Shown here: in pieces, positions 47,709-56,900 of the stretch
Layout of the letters: the number at the start of each line of letters is the position of its first letter
How positions within the stretch are numbered: the first letter of the stretch is position 1
NCBI GenBank assembly: GCA_964542745.1
Contig: CAZIVR010000001.1
Span: forward strand, 1 to 64,000
Source of the DNA: DATKAB01 sp964542745
GTDB taxonomy: Bacteria; Eisenbacteria; RBG-16-71-46
Reading direction: 5' to 3'
DNA length: 64,000 bases
Notes under the pieces: generated by a model
What the model was told of the DNA's origin: nothing
Seen by the model: only the letters and a program-made list of their open reading frames with translations
Databases searched by the model: none
Program-made: the position numbers and the translations under genes

Positions 47709-50324
47709 TCAGTTCCCGCGGACGACGGTTCGGGTTCGAGTCTCGAGGCCGGAGGAGACGCGCGCGAAGTAGACGCCGGCGGGAACCCGATCGCCGCGCG
47801 AGCTTCGGCCGTCCCACTCGAGCACGTGCCGCCCGGCGGCAAGACGTCCGGATGCGAGCCCCGCGACGCGCCGCCCGGAGAGGTCGTAGATCGCGGCCTC
47901 GACCGCGCTTGGCGCGGGTAGCTCGAGAGTCAGCCGAACCTGCCCGCGACTCGGATTGGGCGCGGGCGCCGACAGCTCGAGCCGCACCGCCGACGGGGGA
48001 GCCGGCACGTCGAGCGGGAGCTGCGTGAGATCCAGCGTCCACTGGGAGCGCCCGTGGGTCGCCGCGATCAGCCGTCGGGTGCCCCCCGCGGAGTAGAGCG
48101 AGAGGTCGAAGACGGTCTGGACCGGCATCCCGGTTCCGAGCGGGAACCAGCCCGCGCCCTGGTTGCGGCTCGCGTAGACCCCGACGTCGGTCGCGAGGTA
48201 CAGCGACTGGGTGTCGGTCGGGTCCACGACGATGTCGTTGGCCGGGACGTCCGGCAGGTTGGCGGAGATCGAGGTCCAGCTCGTTCCCCGGTTGGCGCTC
48301 CGGTAGACGTGCGAGAGGTGCTCGTCCTGCCCGAAGCCGGAGAGGGTGACGTAGACCGCGTTCGGGTCCGAGGGATCCGGGGTCACGCGCGTCACGTAGC
48401 GGAGCGGCAGCCCGGCCGAGACGTTCTCCCAGGTTCCGCCCGCGTTCTGGGAGCGCCACACCCGGCCGTCGTCGGTCCCCGCGTAGTAGAGGGCGGTGTC
48501 GGCGGGGGAGATCGAGAGGGTGGTCAGCGTGCCGTAGACCAGGCTCGAGGGCGGGGCGCCGCTCAGGTCGCCGCTCACCGGCACGTAGCTCGAGCCCGAG
48601 TTGGTGCTCTTGTAGACCCGGTGGCTGCCGACCAGCAGGATCGCCGGGTTCGCGGGGTTCATAGCGATCGGCGTGTTCCAGTTGTAGCGGTCGCCGCTCG
48701 AGAAGCCCGACGGGGTGATCCACGAGGACCCGCCGTTGATCGAGCGGCGGAGCCCCGAGCGGTCGCAGCAGTACTGCCACTCGGCGTAGATCACGTTGGG
48801 ATCGGCCGGGCTCACGATGGTCTGGAATCCGTCGCCCCCGAGGATGATCGTCCACCCGCTCGGCGATCCGGTCGTGATCATGGTGCTGTTGTCCTGCGTG
48901 CCCCCCAGCAGCCGGTCGGGGTTCGAGGGATCCACGCTGCCCGCGTAGAACTGCGTGATCGGCGTGTCGAGCGACTGCGTCCACCCGACGCCCCCGTTCA
49001 GCGAGGAGAAGAACCCGCCGTCGTTGCCGAGGTAGACGCGGTTCTGGTTCGACGGGTCGATCCACACGCCGTGGTGGTCCACGTGGGTGCCGCTCTGGAT
49101 GCTGGTGAGCGTGGTGCCGCCGTCCAGCGAGCGCAGGAGGCCCACCCCCTGCACGTAGACCCGGTTGGGGTCGGTCGGGGAGACGGCCACGTCGCCGAAG
49201 TACCAGCCGAAGCCGCCGAAGTTGTTGGTGAAGGTGGAGCCGCCGCGTGGGCCCCAGACGTTGCCGCCGTCGGCGGTGCGGTACAGCGCGCGGCCGGTGT
49301 AGCCGCCGATCGCCCCCGAGATGATCTGGGCGTACACCACCGAGGGTTGCGACTTCGCGATCGCGAGCCCGATGCGGCCGAGGTTGTCGTCCGAGGCCGG
49401 CAGCCCGCCGGCGAGCTTGGTCCAGGTGGTGCCGCCGTTGACGCTGCGCCAGACGCCGCCGCCGGGCCCGTAGGCGCGCCGGTAGGTGGAGCGCCGCACC
49501 CGCTCCCACGTGGCGCAGAACATCGTCTCGGGATGGGCCGGATTGATCACCACGTCGCACACGCCGGTGCTGTCGTTCACGAACAGGACCTTGGTCCAGT
49601 TCGCGCCCCCGTCCTCGCTCCGGTAGAGGCCGCGGTCGGGGCTGGTCGAGAACTGGGTGCCCATCGCCGCGACGAACAGGCGCTGGGGGTTCACGGGGTC
49701 CACCGCGATGCGCGCGATGCGCCGCGTCTCCGCGAGCCCGAGCGACGTCCAGCTCGCGCCGCCGTCGGTGGTGCGGAACACGCCGGCCCCGTCGTAGGAG
49801 TCCACCGACGAGTTGGCCTCGCCGGTGCCGACGTAGACGGTGTTCGCGTCGGTCGGGTGCATTGCGAGCGCGCCGATCGAGAACACGCCCATCTCGTCGA
49901 ACACCGGCGTCCAGTTCACCCCGGAGTTGGTGGACTTGAACACGCCGCCCCCGGCCGCGCCGAAGTAGGCCGGGTTGCCGCCCGGGGCCGCGACCACCGC
50001 CGTGACGCGGCCGCCGATGTTGAACGGGCCCGCCTGCACCCACGCCGGGCCCGCCAGCGTGCCGTTGCCGCGCCCGCGCGCCGCGCGCGCCCGGTCGGCC
50101 CGGGCCTGGTCGTAGGCCGCGATCCACTTCTCCTGGGGCACGGTCTCGAAGGGAAAGGCCCGCTGCGCCATGAACCACTCGTTCGGGACCTTGCCGGCCT
50201 CGGACTTCTCGCGCGGGCCGTCGGCCGGGACGCCGGCGGCCCGCGGACGGTGCAGGAGCAGGCCACCGGCGGCGGCGGCGACGAGCAGCACGGCTGCGGG
50301 AACGAGGGCACGGTCGAGGCGCAT
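47709..50324 (-). CDS. Large secreted BNR/sialidase-like repeat protein with FlgD-like C-terminal domain
   Basis: The 871-residue protein has a signal anchor and then two seven-bladed-propeller-like regions made of BNR/Asp-box repeats: STNSGVNWTPV, TTDGGASWTSLG, SEDGGANWTKV, STNSGSSYVPV, SQNAGGTWENV, SANRGTSWTSI. This is the architecture of VPS10/sortilin-like and xyloglucanase/exo-alpha-sialidase-like proteins. Catalytic carboxylates typical of GH74 could not be located with certainty, so enzyme activity is unproven. A FlgD-like domain ends the protein (VEAAIYDLSGRRVAGLASG). It likely acts at the cell surface on polymers, or is structural. Confidence 0.85.
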   Translation of the reverse strand: MRLDRALVPAAVLLVAAAAGGLLLHRPRAAGVPADGPREKSEAGKVPNEWFMAQRAFPFETVPQEKWIAAYDQARADRARAARGRGNGTLAGPAWVQAGPFNIGGRVTAVVAAPGGNPAYFGAAGGGVFKSTNSGVNWTPVFDEMGVFSIGALAMHPTDANTVYVGTGEANSSVDSYDGAGVFRTTDGGASWTSLGLAETRRIARIAVDPVNPQRLFVAAMGTQFSTSPDRGLYRSEDGGANWTKVLFVNDSTGVCDVVINPAHPETMFCATWERVRRSTYRRAYGPGGGVWRSVNGGTTWTKLAGGLPASDDNLGRIGLAIAKSQPSVVYAQIISGAIGGYTGRALYRTADGGNVWGPRGGSTFTNNFGGFGWYFGDVAVSPTDPNRVYVQGVGLLRSLDGGTTLTSIQSGTHVDHHGVWIDPSNQNRVYLGNDGGFFSSLNGGVGWTQSLDTPITQFYAGSVDPSNPDRLLGGTQDNSTMITTGSPSGWTIILGGDGFQTIVSPADPNVIYAEWQYCCDRSGLRRSINGGSSWITPSGFSSGDRYNWNTPIAMNPANPAILLVGSHRVYKSTNSGSSYVPVSGDLSGAPPSSLVYGTLTTLSISPADTALYYAGTDDGRVWRSQNAGGTWENVSAGLPLRYVTRVTPDPSDPNAVYVTLSGFGQDEHLSHVYRSANRGTSWTSISANLPDVPANDIVVDPTDTQSLYLATDVGVYASRNQGAGWFPLGTGMPVQTVFDLSLYSAGGTRRLIAATHGRSQWTLDLTQLPLDVPAPPSAVRLELSAPAPNPSRGQVRLTLELPAPSAVEAAIYDLSGRRVAGLASGRLAAGRHVLEWDGRSSRGDRVPAGVYFARVSSGLETRTRTVVRGN

Positions 50325-50436
50325 GCGGTGGCTCCAGAAGGGGAGTGGTCACGCCGGGTGCGGAAGCCGGTCTCAACCGCGATTCGAGGCGCGCAAAGTG
50401 TAGCGAGGGGCGGCGCGCCGCGTCCACCGCGGATTG

Positions 50437-50958
50437 CTAGCGTCGCGCCAGGGGAATCACCAGCTTGAGGGCGCTCAACGCCTCGGAGAAGGCGCAAACC
50501 TTCACGTCCACGAGGCCCGCCGCGAGGGCCGCGGCCCTCACCATGTCCTCCTTGAGCGCGGGGCGCCCCTTCGGCCACACCACCCAGATCATCCCGTCGC
50601 GCGGCATGCGGCGTTCGAGCGCCGCGAGCCGCGCGAGGTCGCGCGGGGATTCCGCCCGCAGGAGGACCATCGCCGAGCCCGGCGCCACCCGGCCGCGGCT
50701 CACGTCGCCCGCGCGCGCCTCGAGCTCCGCGAGGAACCCGCCCTGGTCGTCGAGCCCGAGCACGCTCACGTTCATGCCGGGCTTCACCCCGAGCTTGTCG
50801 ATCGTGGGCTTGCCCGAGTAACCGGCGAGCGGGGCCGGACGATTGGCGGGCGAGGCGTCCTTGCCGGCGCCCCGCTTCGAGCGCGCGGGCCCCGCAGGTC
50901 CCGCGGGCCCGGAGGGCCGGCGCGATTTCACAGGCCGCTTCGCCCGGGCGCGTTTCAC
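50437..50958 (-). CDS. DUF3052-family protein
   Basis: This 173-residue protein has a basic lead of about 45 residues (RARAKRPVKSRRP...) and a DUF3052-like domain with PTIDKLGVKPGMNVSVLGLDDQGGF, MVLLRAESPRDLARLAALERRM and MIWVVWPKGRPALKEDMVRAAAL. The final VDVKVCAFSEALSALKLV is typical. Family function is unknown. It starts at GTG 50958, overlapping the stop of the glycosylase-like gene as GTGA. The basic lead may bind nucleic acid. Confidence 0.85.
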   Translation of the reverse strand: MKRARAKRPVKSRRPSGPAGPAGPARSKRGAGKDASPANRPAPLAGYSGKPTIDKLGVKPGMNVSVLGLDDQGGFLAELEARAGDVSRGRVAPGSAMVLLRAESPRDLARLAALERRMPRDGMIWVVWPKGRPALKEDMVRAAALAAGLVDVKVCAFSEALSALKLVIPLARR

Positions 50959-52304
50959 GTTCCGGCCGCCCCGCCGGCCATCGCCGGCTCGGGCCGCTCG
51001 GCGCGCGGCGTTTCGCGCGGATCGGGCCGCGCCGCCGCGAGCGCCGCCCGCATCGGTGGGGCCAGCGCGCGAGGCGACACGGACCCGAGCGCGACTTCGG
51101 AAGCGCCCACGAACTTGGCCAGCGACCAGGCGGCGGCCGCGGCGCCGGCCAGCGCCGCGTCGCGGTCGGGCTTGCCCCAGTGCGCGACCGGGGGCGCGAC
51201 CCCTTTCGCGAACCACGTCTCGAAGTGAAGGGCGCGCATCTCGAGGACGCCGCGCTCGCGGTGGGTCTTGAAGTCGGCGCGGCCGATCAGCGATCCGTCG
51301 TGGAGGAGCGGGAGCACGTAGTAGCCGAACTTGCGCTTCGGGCCGGGGACGTACACCTCGATCTTGTAATCGAAGCCGAACAGCGCCTGCACGCGCTCGC
51401 GGTGCCACAGGAACGAGTCGAAGGGGCAGAGGAAGGTGGCGCCGCGCGAACCCGCGCGCCGGCGCGCGGCGCGCTCGAGTGCCGGGAGGTCGCGGGTGAG
51501 CGCGAACCAGCGCGCGGCGCTGCCCTCGAACACGACCGGCGTCACGTCGCCCGAACGCACCAGGCGGCGCAGCTCCTCGCGGCGCCAGCCCGAGGGCGTG
51601 CGCGGGAAAGTGAGGTAGAGGCGCAGATCGGCCTCGGTGGCCGCACCCATCGCGTGGAGCGAGCGTTCGACGTGCCAGCGACGGAACGCCGCGTCGTCGA
51701 GCGGCTTCGATGCCATCGGACCGGGAAGCACGCGCTCGATTCGGTCGAACCGCTTCTGGAAGTGGCGCCGCGAATGCACGGTCGTGACTCCGGTCATCCA
51801 CAGGTAGTCGAGCGCGTGCGAGGCGGGCTTCCAGTTCCACCAGCCGGAGCTGCGGTGCCCGGGCGGGGGCTCGAAATCGGAATTGCCGAGAGGCCCGCGC
51901 TCGCGGATCGCGTCCGAGACCTTGCGGAGCGTGAGCCGATGCCGCGTGAGCCACGAACCCCACCCCTTGGAGCGGCGCGTGAAGTCGAGCATCGCGCGCC
52001 GCCACGCCGGGAAGTCGCCGGTCGCCACCAGGCACGCGGCGTGGGCCCAGTACTCGAACAACACGCGGCGGCGGTAGACCAGCCGGTCGAGCACGGCGCG
52101 GTCGTAGGGGCCGAAGCGGCTCCATAGCGTGAGGTGGTGGGCGCGGTCCAGCACGTTGATCGAATCGAGCTGGAGCCCGCCCGCGTTGCCCACGAAGCCG
52201 GCGAGGCTCGCCGCCGTGAGCCGCCGCGAGCGTGGCCGGTCGAGCTGCTGGCGCTCGAGGAACAGCGCGGCCGCGGCGCGAAGGGGAAAGCGGGGCAGGG
52301 ACAT
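50955..52304 (-). CDS. YcaQ/AlkX-type winged-helix DNA glycosylase
   Basis: The 449-residue HTH_42-family protein has FVGNAGGLQLDSINVLDRAHHLTLWSR. The QLD triplet matches the QxD catalytic motif of YcaQ/AlkX-type glycosylases, which unhook interstrand crosslinks (AlkZ types have QxQ). Further family landmarks are YDRAVLDRLVYRRRVLFEYWAHAACLV and FLCPFDSFLWHRERVQALFGFDYKIEVYVP. Winged-helix repeats follow. It works on alkylated bases in DNA. The C-terminal tail is Ala/Pro-rich and probably disordered. Translation is coupled to DUF3052. Confidence 0.85.
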   Translation of the reverse strand: MSLPRFPLRAAAALFLERQQLDRPRSRRLTAASLAGFVGNAGGLQLDSINVLDRAHHLTLWSRFGPYDRAVLDRLVYRRRVLFEYWAHAACLVATGDFPAWRRAMLDFTRRSKGWGSWLTRHRLTLRKVSDAIRERGPLGNSDFEPPPGHRSSGWWNWKPASHALDYLWMTGVTTVHSRRHFQKRFDRIERVLPGPMASKPLDDAAFRRWHVERSLHAMGAATEADLRLYLTFPRTPSGWRREELRRLVRSGDVTPVVFEGSAARWFALTRDLPALERAARRRAGSRGATFLCPFDSFLWHRERVQALFGFDYKIEVYVPGPKRKFGYYVLPLLHDGSLIGRADFKTHRERGVLEMRALHFETWFAKGVAPPVAHWGKPDRDAALAGAAAAAWSLAKFVGASEVALGSVSPRALAPPMRAALAAARPDPRETPRAERPEPAMAGGAAGT

Positions 52305-52409
52305 TGCCGCAGTTTGTCGGACGGTAAGCCGCCGGGCAAGAAGGCGGCGACGGGAGGTCGATCCTTCGCGGCATCTCCTTCGCCCGCCTGCACGACATCG
52401 AGCGCCGGG

Positions 52410-53858
52410 TTACGAGCGCGCGTGGGCTGATCGTGCTCCTGCGGGCGCCGCGGGGTCGCCCGGCGCCGGGTGCGAGCGGCCGAGCAGTTCGACGAGGTGC
52501 AGAAACTCGACTCGCGTCCCTCGGGCGGCGCCGCCGCGCTTCATGTGGAGCAGGCAGCCGGGGTTCGACGCCACCACCACGTCGGGCGCCACGCGCTCGA
52601 TCGCCTCGAACTTGGGCTCGAGCTGGCGGTCCGCCATCTCGGGGTGCGTGAGGTTGTAGATCCCGGCGCTGCCGCAGCACCAGTCAGCGTTGGGCAGCTC
52701 GACGAACTCCACGCCGGGAAGCGAGCGCAGCAACCGGCGCGGCGCTTCGCGCACCTTCTGCGCGTGGGCCAGGTGGCAGGCGTCGTGGTAGGTGACGCGT
52801 ACGGGGCGATCGGACGCCGCGCCTGCCGCGCGCGGCGGCCCGGGCGGCTCGGGCAGTCCCACCTCGGCCAGCACTTCCGAGACGTCGCGCACCTTTGCCG
52901 AGAAGGCGAGCGCTTCCGCCGCGAGCCCGTCGTGTTCGAGCAGGTGACCCGCCTCGCGCAACGCCGCCCCGCAGCCCGCCGAGTGCGAGACGATCGCGTC
53001 CACCGGGGCGTCGCCGGCGAAGGCCGTCACGTTGCGACTCGCCAGCCGTTTCGCATCGCCGCGCAGCCCCGCGTGCGCGTGGAGCGCGCCGCAGCAGGTC
53101 TGGGAGCGCGGCACGCGCACCTCGCAACCCGCGATCACCAGCAGCCGGACCGTCTCGCGGTGAATGTGCGGGAACAGCGGCTCCATCACGCACGAGGTAT
53201 GGAACGCGACGCGCAGCTTCGCGGTCCCCGCGGGCCGGAACACCAGCGCGTCCGCGCGGGTCTCGATCCGCGCCCCGGCCGGCAACTGTGCGGCGACCCG
53301 CTCGAGCGCGCGCTCGCGGCGCGGCGCGATGTCGGGTGTCATCTCGAGGCCCTGCGCCGCGAAGCGCGGCAGCAGGCGACGCACCGCCGGGACGCGCATC
53401 AGCGCGCCGATCGGCCCGCGCTGGCCGAGCCGCAGCAGGTCGGCCGCGAAGTGGGTGCGCGCAGCATGCGGCAGCACCGATCGCAGCACCCACTCGCCGA
53501 GCATGCGCATCGGCGTGCCTCTCAGAACGCGGCGGTTGATCTGGCCGCGCGTCTGTTCGAGCAGCCGGCTGTAGGGGACCCCCGCCGGGCACACCGTCTC
53601 GCAGGCGCGGCAGTCGAGGCAGTTATCGAGGTGCTCGACCAGCGGATCGCGCGGCTCGATGCGGCCCTCGGCGAGCCCGCGCATCAGGTAGAGCCGCCCG
53701 CGCGGCGAGTCGGGCTCGATCTTGAGCGTGCGGTAGGTCGGGCACGCCGTGAGGCACAGCCCGCAGTGGATGCAGGTCTGGAGGTCGGGAAGCGCCGGAG
53801 GATCGTCGGCGTCGAACCAACTGGAGAATTCTCGGTCAGGGATCGGGCCGACGACCAT
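52410..53858 (-). CDS. glcF: Glycolate oxidase iron-sulfur subunit GlcF-like
   Basis: This 482-residue protein has two [4Fe-4S] motifs, CIHCGLCLTACPTY and CLDCRACETVCPAGVPY, and two CCG cysteine-rich domains (TCCGALHAHAG and DWCCGSAGIYN). This matches GlcF, which passes electrons from the GlcD/GlcE flavin subunits to the membrane; related proteins serve lactate or glycerol-3-phosphate oxidation. No glcD or glcE lies in the window, so partner and substrate are uncertain. ATG 53858 gives the standard N-terminus; the longer upstream frame was rejected. Confidence 0.9.
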   Translation of the reverse strand: MVVGPIPDREFSSWFDADDPPALPDLQTCIHCGLCLTACPTYRTLKIEPDSPRGRLYLMRGLAEGRIEPRDPLVEHLDNCLDCRACETVCPAGVPYSRLLEQTRGQINRRVLRGTPMRMLGEWVLRSVLPHAARTHFAADLLRLGQRGPIGALMRVPAVRRLLPRFAAQGLEMTPDIAPRRERALERVAAQLPAGARIETRADALVFRPAGTAKLRVAFHTSCVMEPLFPHIHRETVRLLVIAGCEVRVPRSQTCCGALHAHAGLRGDAKRLASRNVTAFAGDAPVDAIVSHSAGCGAALREAGHLLEHDGLAAEALAFSAKVRDVSEVLAEVGLPEPPGPPRAAGAASDRPVRVTYHDACHLAHAQKVREAPRRLLRSLPGVEFVELPNADWCCGSAGIYNLTHPEMADRQLEPKFEAIERVAPDVVVASNPGCLLHMKRGGAARGTRVEFLHLVELLGRSHPAPGDPAAPAGARSAHARS

Positions 53859-53985
53859 GAGCGAACCATACCATCGCCTCAGCCCGTGAACCGACGGGAG
53901 GGGCGACGGCAGGTGCCCGGCTCCGCTGCGATCGCTCAGTAGCCTCGCGGGTCTTGGGACGCTCAAGTGCGTCTAGATTGTCGTT

Positions 53986-56900
53986 TCACGGCAACCTCGT
54001 GACTCTTCGCTCCGCAACGAATCCTCCTGCCGTGATGCGGCACAGATAGACGCCCGCGCCGGCACGTCCACCTGCATCGAGCCTTCCGTCCCACATCGCC
54101 GAGTGACGCCCGGCCGGCAACTGCCGGTCGAGTAGCTCGGCCACGCGGCGGCCCTGTACATCGAAGATCTCGATCCGCACGCGGCTCGCCCGCGGCAGGT
54201 CGAAGCCGATCGTGGCCGAACTCGCGAACGGGTTGGGCCGGACCGGATGGAGCGCGAACTCCATGGGCGCCGCCGCCACGTCCGACGCGGGCTCGCGCCC
54301 GGAGACGGGCCCGCGTGAGGGGCCGCGCGCCCCACTCGCGAGCGCCGCTCCCGGCACCCGCACCACGAACAGGCAGTCCTCGCCCTCGCCCGGCGAGGTT
54401 GCGGGGGCAAAGCCGATCGTGAGTGTGTCGCCGGCCACGAAGTCGGCGGCGGCCGAGCCATCGGCCGCGCCTGAGAGGTCCCCGAGCCGCGAGTGGTTCG
54501 CACCCGTGAGCGCGTAGCGCCTGGGTGCCAGCACCACCGACTCGAGCGTCGCCCCGGCCGGGAACACCAGCCGCCCCATCCCCGGCAGCGCGCGCACCCC
54601 GGCGCGGCCCGGCAGGAGCGGAGTCGTCACGTCCGTCACCCAGCCTTCGGCCTCGCTAAAGCTCTCGGCCACCATCGCCCGTTCGGTCGCGGCGAGCCGC
54701 GCGGGATCCTCCGCGAAGTCCTCGATCGTGAGCTGCCAGCGCGGCTCCGCCTCGCCCGCGTGCCCGGCCACGAGCCGCGAGGTAGTGGCGGCACTCGCGA
54801 GCGCGTGGCGCTCGGCCAGTCCCCGGAGGGCCGTCGCGCCGCGCGCCGGGGCGGATGGATCGGGCACGCCGTCGCCTTCGCCCCGGGTCCGCTCCGCCGA
54901 AGCCCCGGCGCCGCTCCCTCCGCACGAGGTGAGCGTCCCGAACTCGGCGTAGGCGAGCGGCGACCAGTGCCCCGACGTGCTGCGGGTGCGGCCTGCCACG
55001 TATACCAGCGTGCCCGGTTCCAAGTCGGTGAGAGTCCCCGCCGTCTGCGAGGTCCCCCCGGTGGCCGGGTCCGGCACGCCGGGGATCAAGCTCGCCGCCG
55101 CGAAGTTGGACGCGGAGATCGGCGCCAGCGACCAGCGCACCTCGTACTCCTGCGCCTTTCCCGAGCAGCCGGAGTCCCCGGGGGCCGCCCAGCGCAGTGG
55201 CCCGATCGTGCTGCACGTGATCAGGTCCGCGGTGAGGTCCAGCTCGTCGGGGGCCGGGGTCGTGGAGGAGTTCACCCGGACCCAGCGGGCGATGGAGGGC
55301 ACGTCAGCGCTCTGCGAGGTGCCGAGCACGAACAGCAGGTAGTCCCCGGGTGGCGCAGCGTCCGGGCTATCCGGGGTCGTGAGATGGAGCCTTGCCGGGG
55401 ATGACTTCTTCGCGAGGATGGTGAGGGGGATGAACCGTTGGTTCATGTCCATCGAATGGGTGGTCGCACCGGGACGCATCAGGCAGGCGCTCTGGATGCT
55501 GGCGGTGTTGTCCACGCACACCGTGAACGCCGTGCCCCAGGTGATCTCCGCCGGTGCGCCCTGGATCTGCGGCCGCGTGGTGATCGGGTTCCCGCCCGAG
55601 TCGAACAGGTACGGCGGGCAGAAGAGCTGCGCCAGGCGCTTGTCGGCGTCGGCCTGCGTGTCGCCGGGACCCTGATTCTCACCCCCGGCGCTCAGCACGC
55701 GCCCGTCGGGAAGCAGGATGGCGGTCGAGTGGTCACCCCGGATGGTTCCCTGTTCGGCCAGCCGGTCCGACCCCGTCATGCTGGTCCAGGTTCCGCCACC
55801 GCTGGTTCCGGGAGTCCAGATCTGCGGCCGCTTTACCGGCCCCGCGCTGACGTTGTCGAAGACGTTGTTGCCGCCCACGGCGAGCACCTTGCCGTTGGGA
55901 AGCAGGACGAGATTGTGGTGCGACCGTGGCGCCATGTCCTCGGAAGCGACCCACGCGCTGTCGAAGCTCGCCGTGTTGAAGGTGATGGTGCGACCGGTGA
56001 TCGCGTTGCCGGCATCGCTCCCGCCGGCCAGCATGATCTTCCCCGGGAGGTACTGGACGCCAGTCTTGGGGCGGAACAGCAGGCGATTGTCGTGCAGCGT
56101 GTCCCATTGGGCCGCCTGCCCGGTGGCCGGGAAGTCGCTCCAGTAGGCGCGCATGTCGTCGGTATTGATGTTGATCACCCGGCTGCCGCCGCTGTCGGCG
56201 CCCGGCACCACGAAGAGGGGCGGGTAGGAGCCCTGGAACATCCGAGCGTTCGAGTGGAGGGTCCACTGGTTCGTGGCGGGGTCGTAGACCTCGGGGCTGC
56301 GCGCGATCTCGGCGAAGGGATCGAGCGAGGCCGTGTGGCCCCTCAGGCTGAAGCCGAGGTCGGACCACTGCTTCCAGGAGTTGTCGCTGGCCCAGGGGTC
56401 CACGATGTAGCTCTTCGAGTCGGCCGGCACGACCGAGCCGCCGGAGGCTCTCTCGCCGCCATACACGTAGAGCCGCGACCCGCCCTGGTTCCGGTCGAGC
56501 ACCGCGCTGTGCCGCGCGCGGGCTCCGGGGGAGGTGCCGCCACCGGAGAGCAGCTTCCAGCCGTACCTCCCGTCGCCGAAGAGCCACAGCGCCCACAGCT
56601 CGTCCGAGTAGCTCAGGTCCCCGAGCTTGCCGCCATAGAGCAGGGCGGCGTGGGCGTTCGAGTGGCTGGCGTCGAAGTTGCGCGGCTTGTTGTCGGCGCT
56701 GAGCGTGTGCCACAGGCGGGCGGCGGGCTGGCCGTCTCCGAGTTCCTCCCGCACCATCGTGTGCCAGGTCGGGTTCGCCGGGTCCGAGGGGTTGAAGCGC
56801 AACTCGTAGACGTTCTGGTCCGTCGGCGTGCCGTTATGGCTCGTGGCGCCGCCGAACACGATCATGCGCTTGCGCAGCGTGTCGCTCACCATGGTCTCGT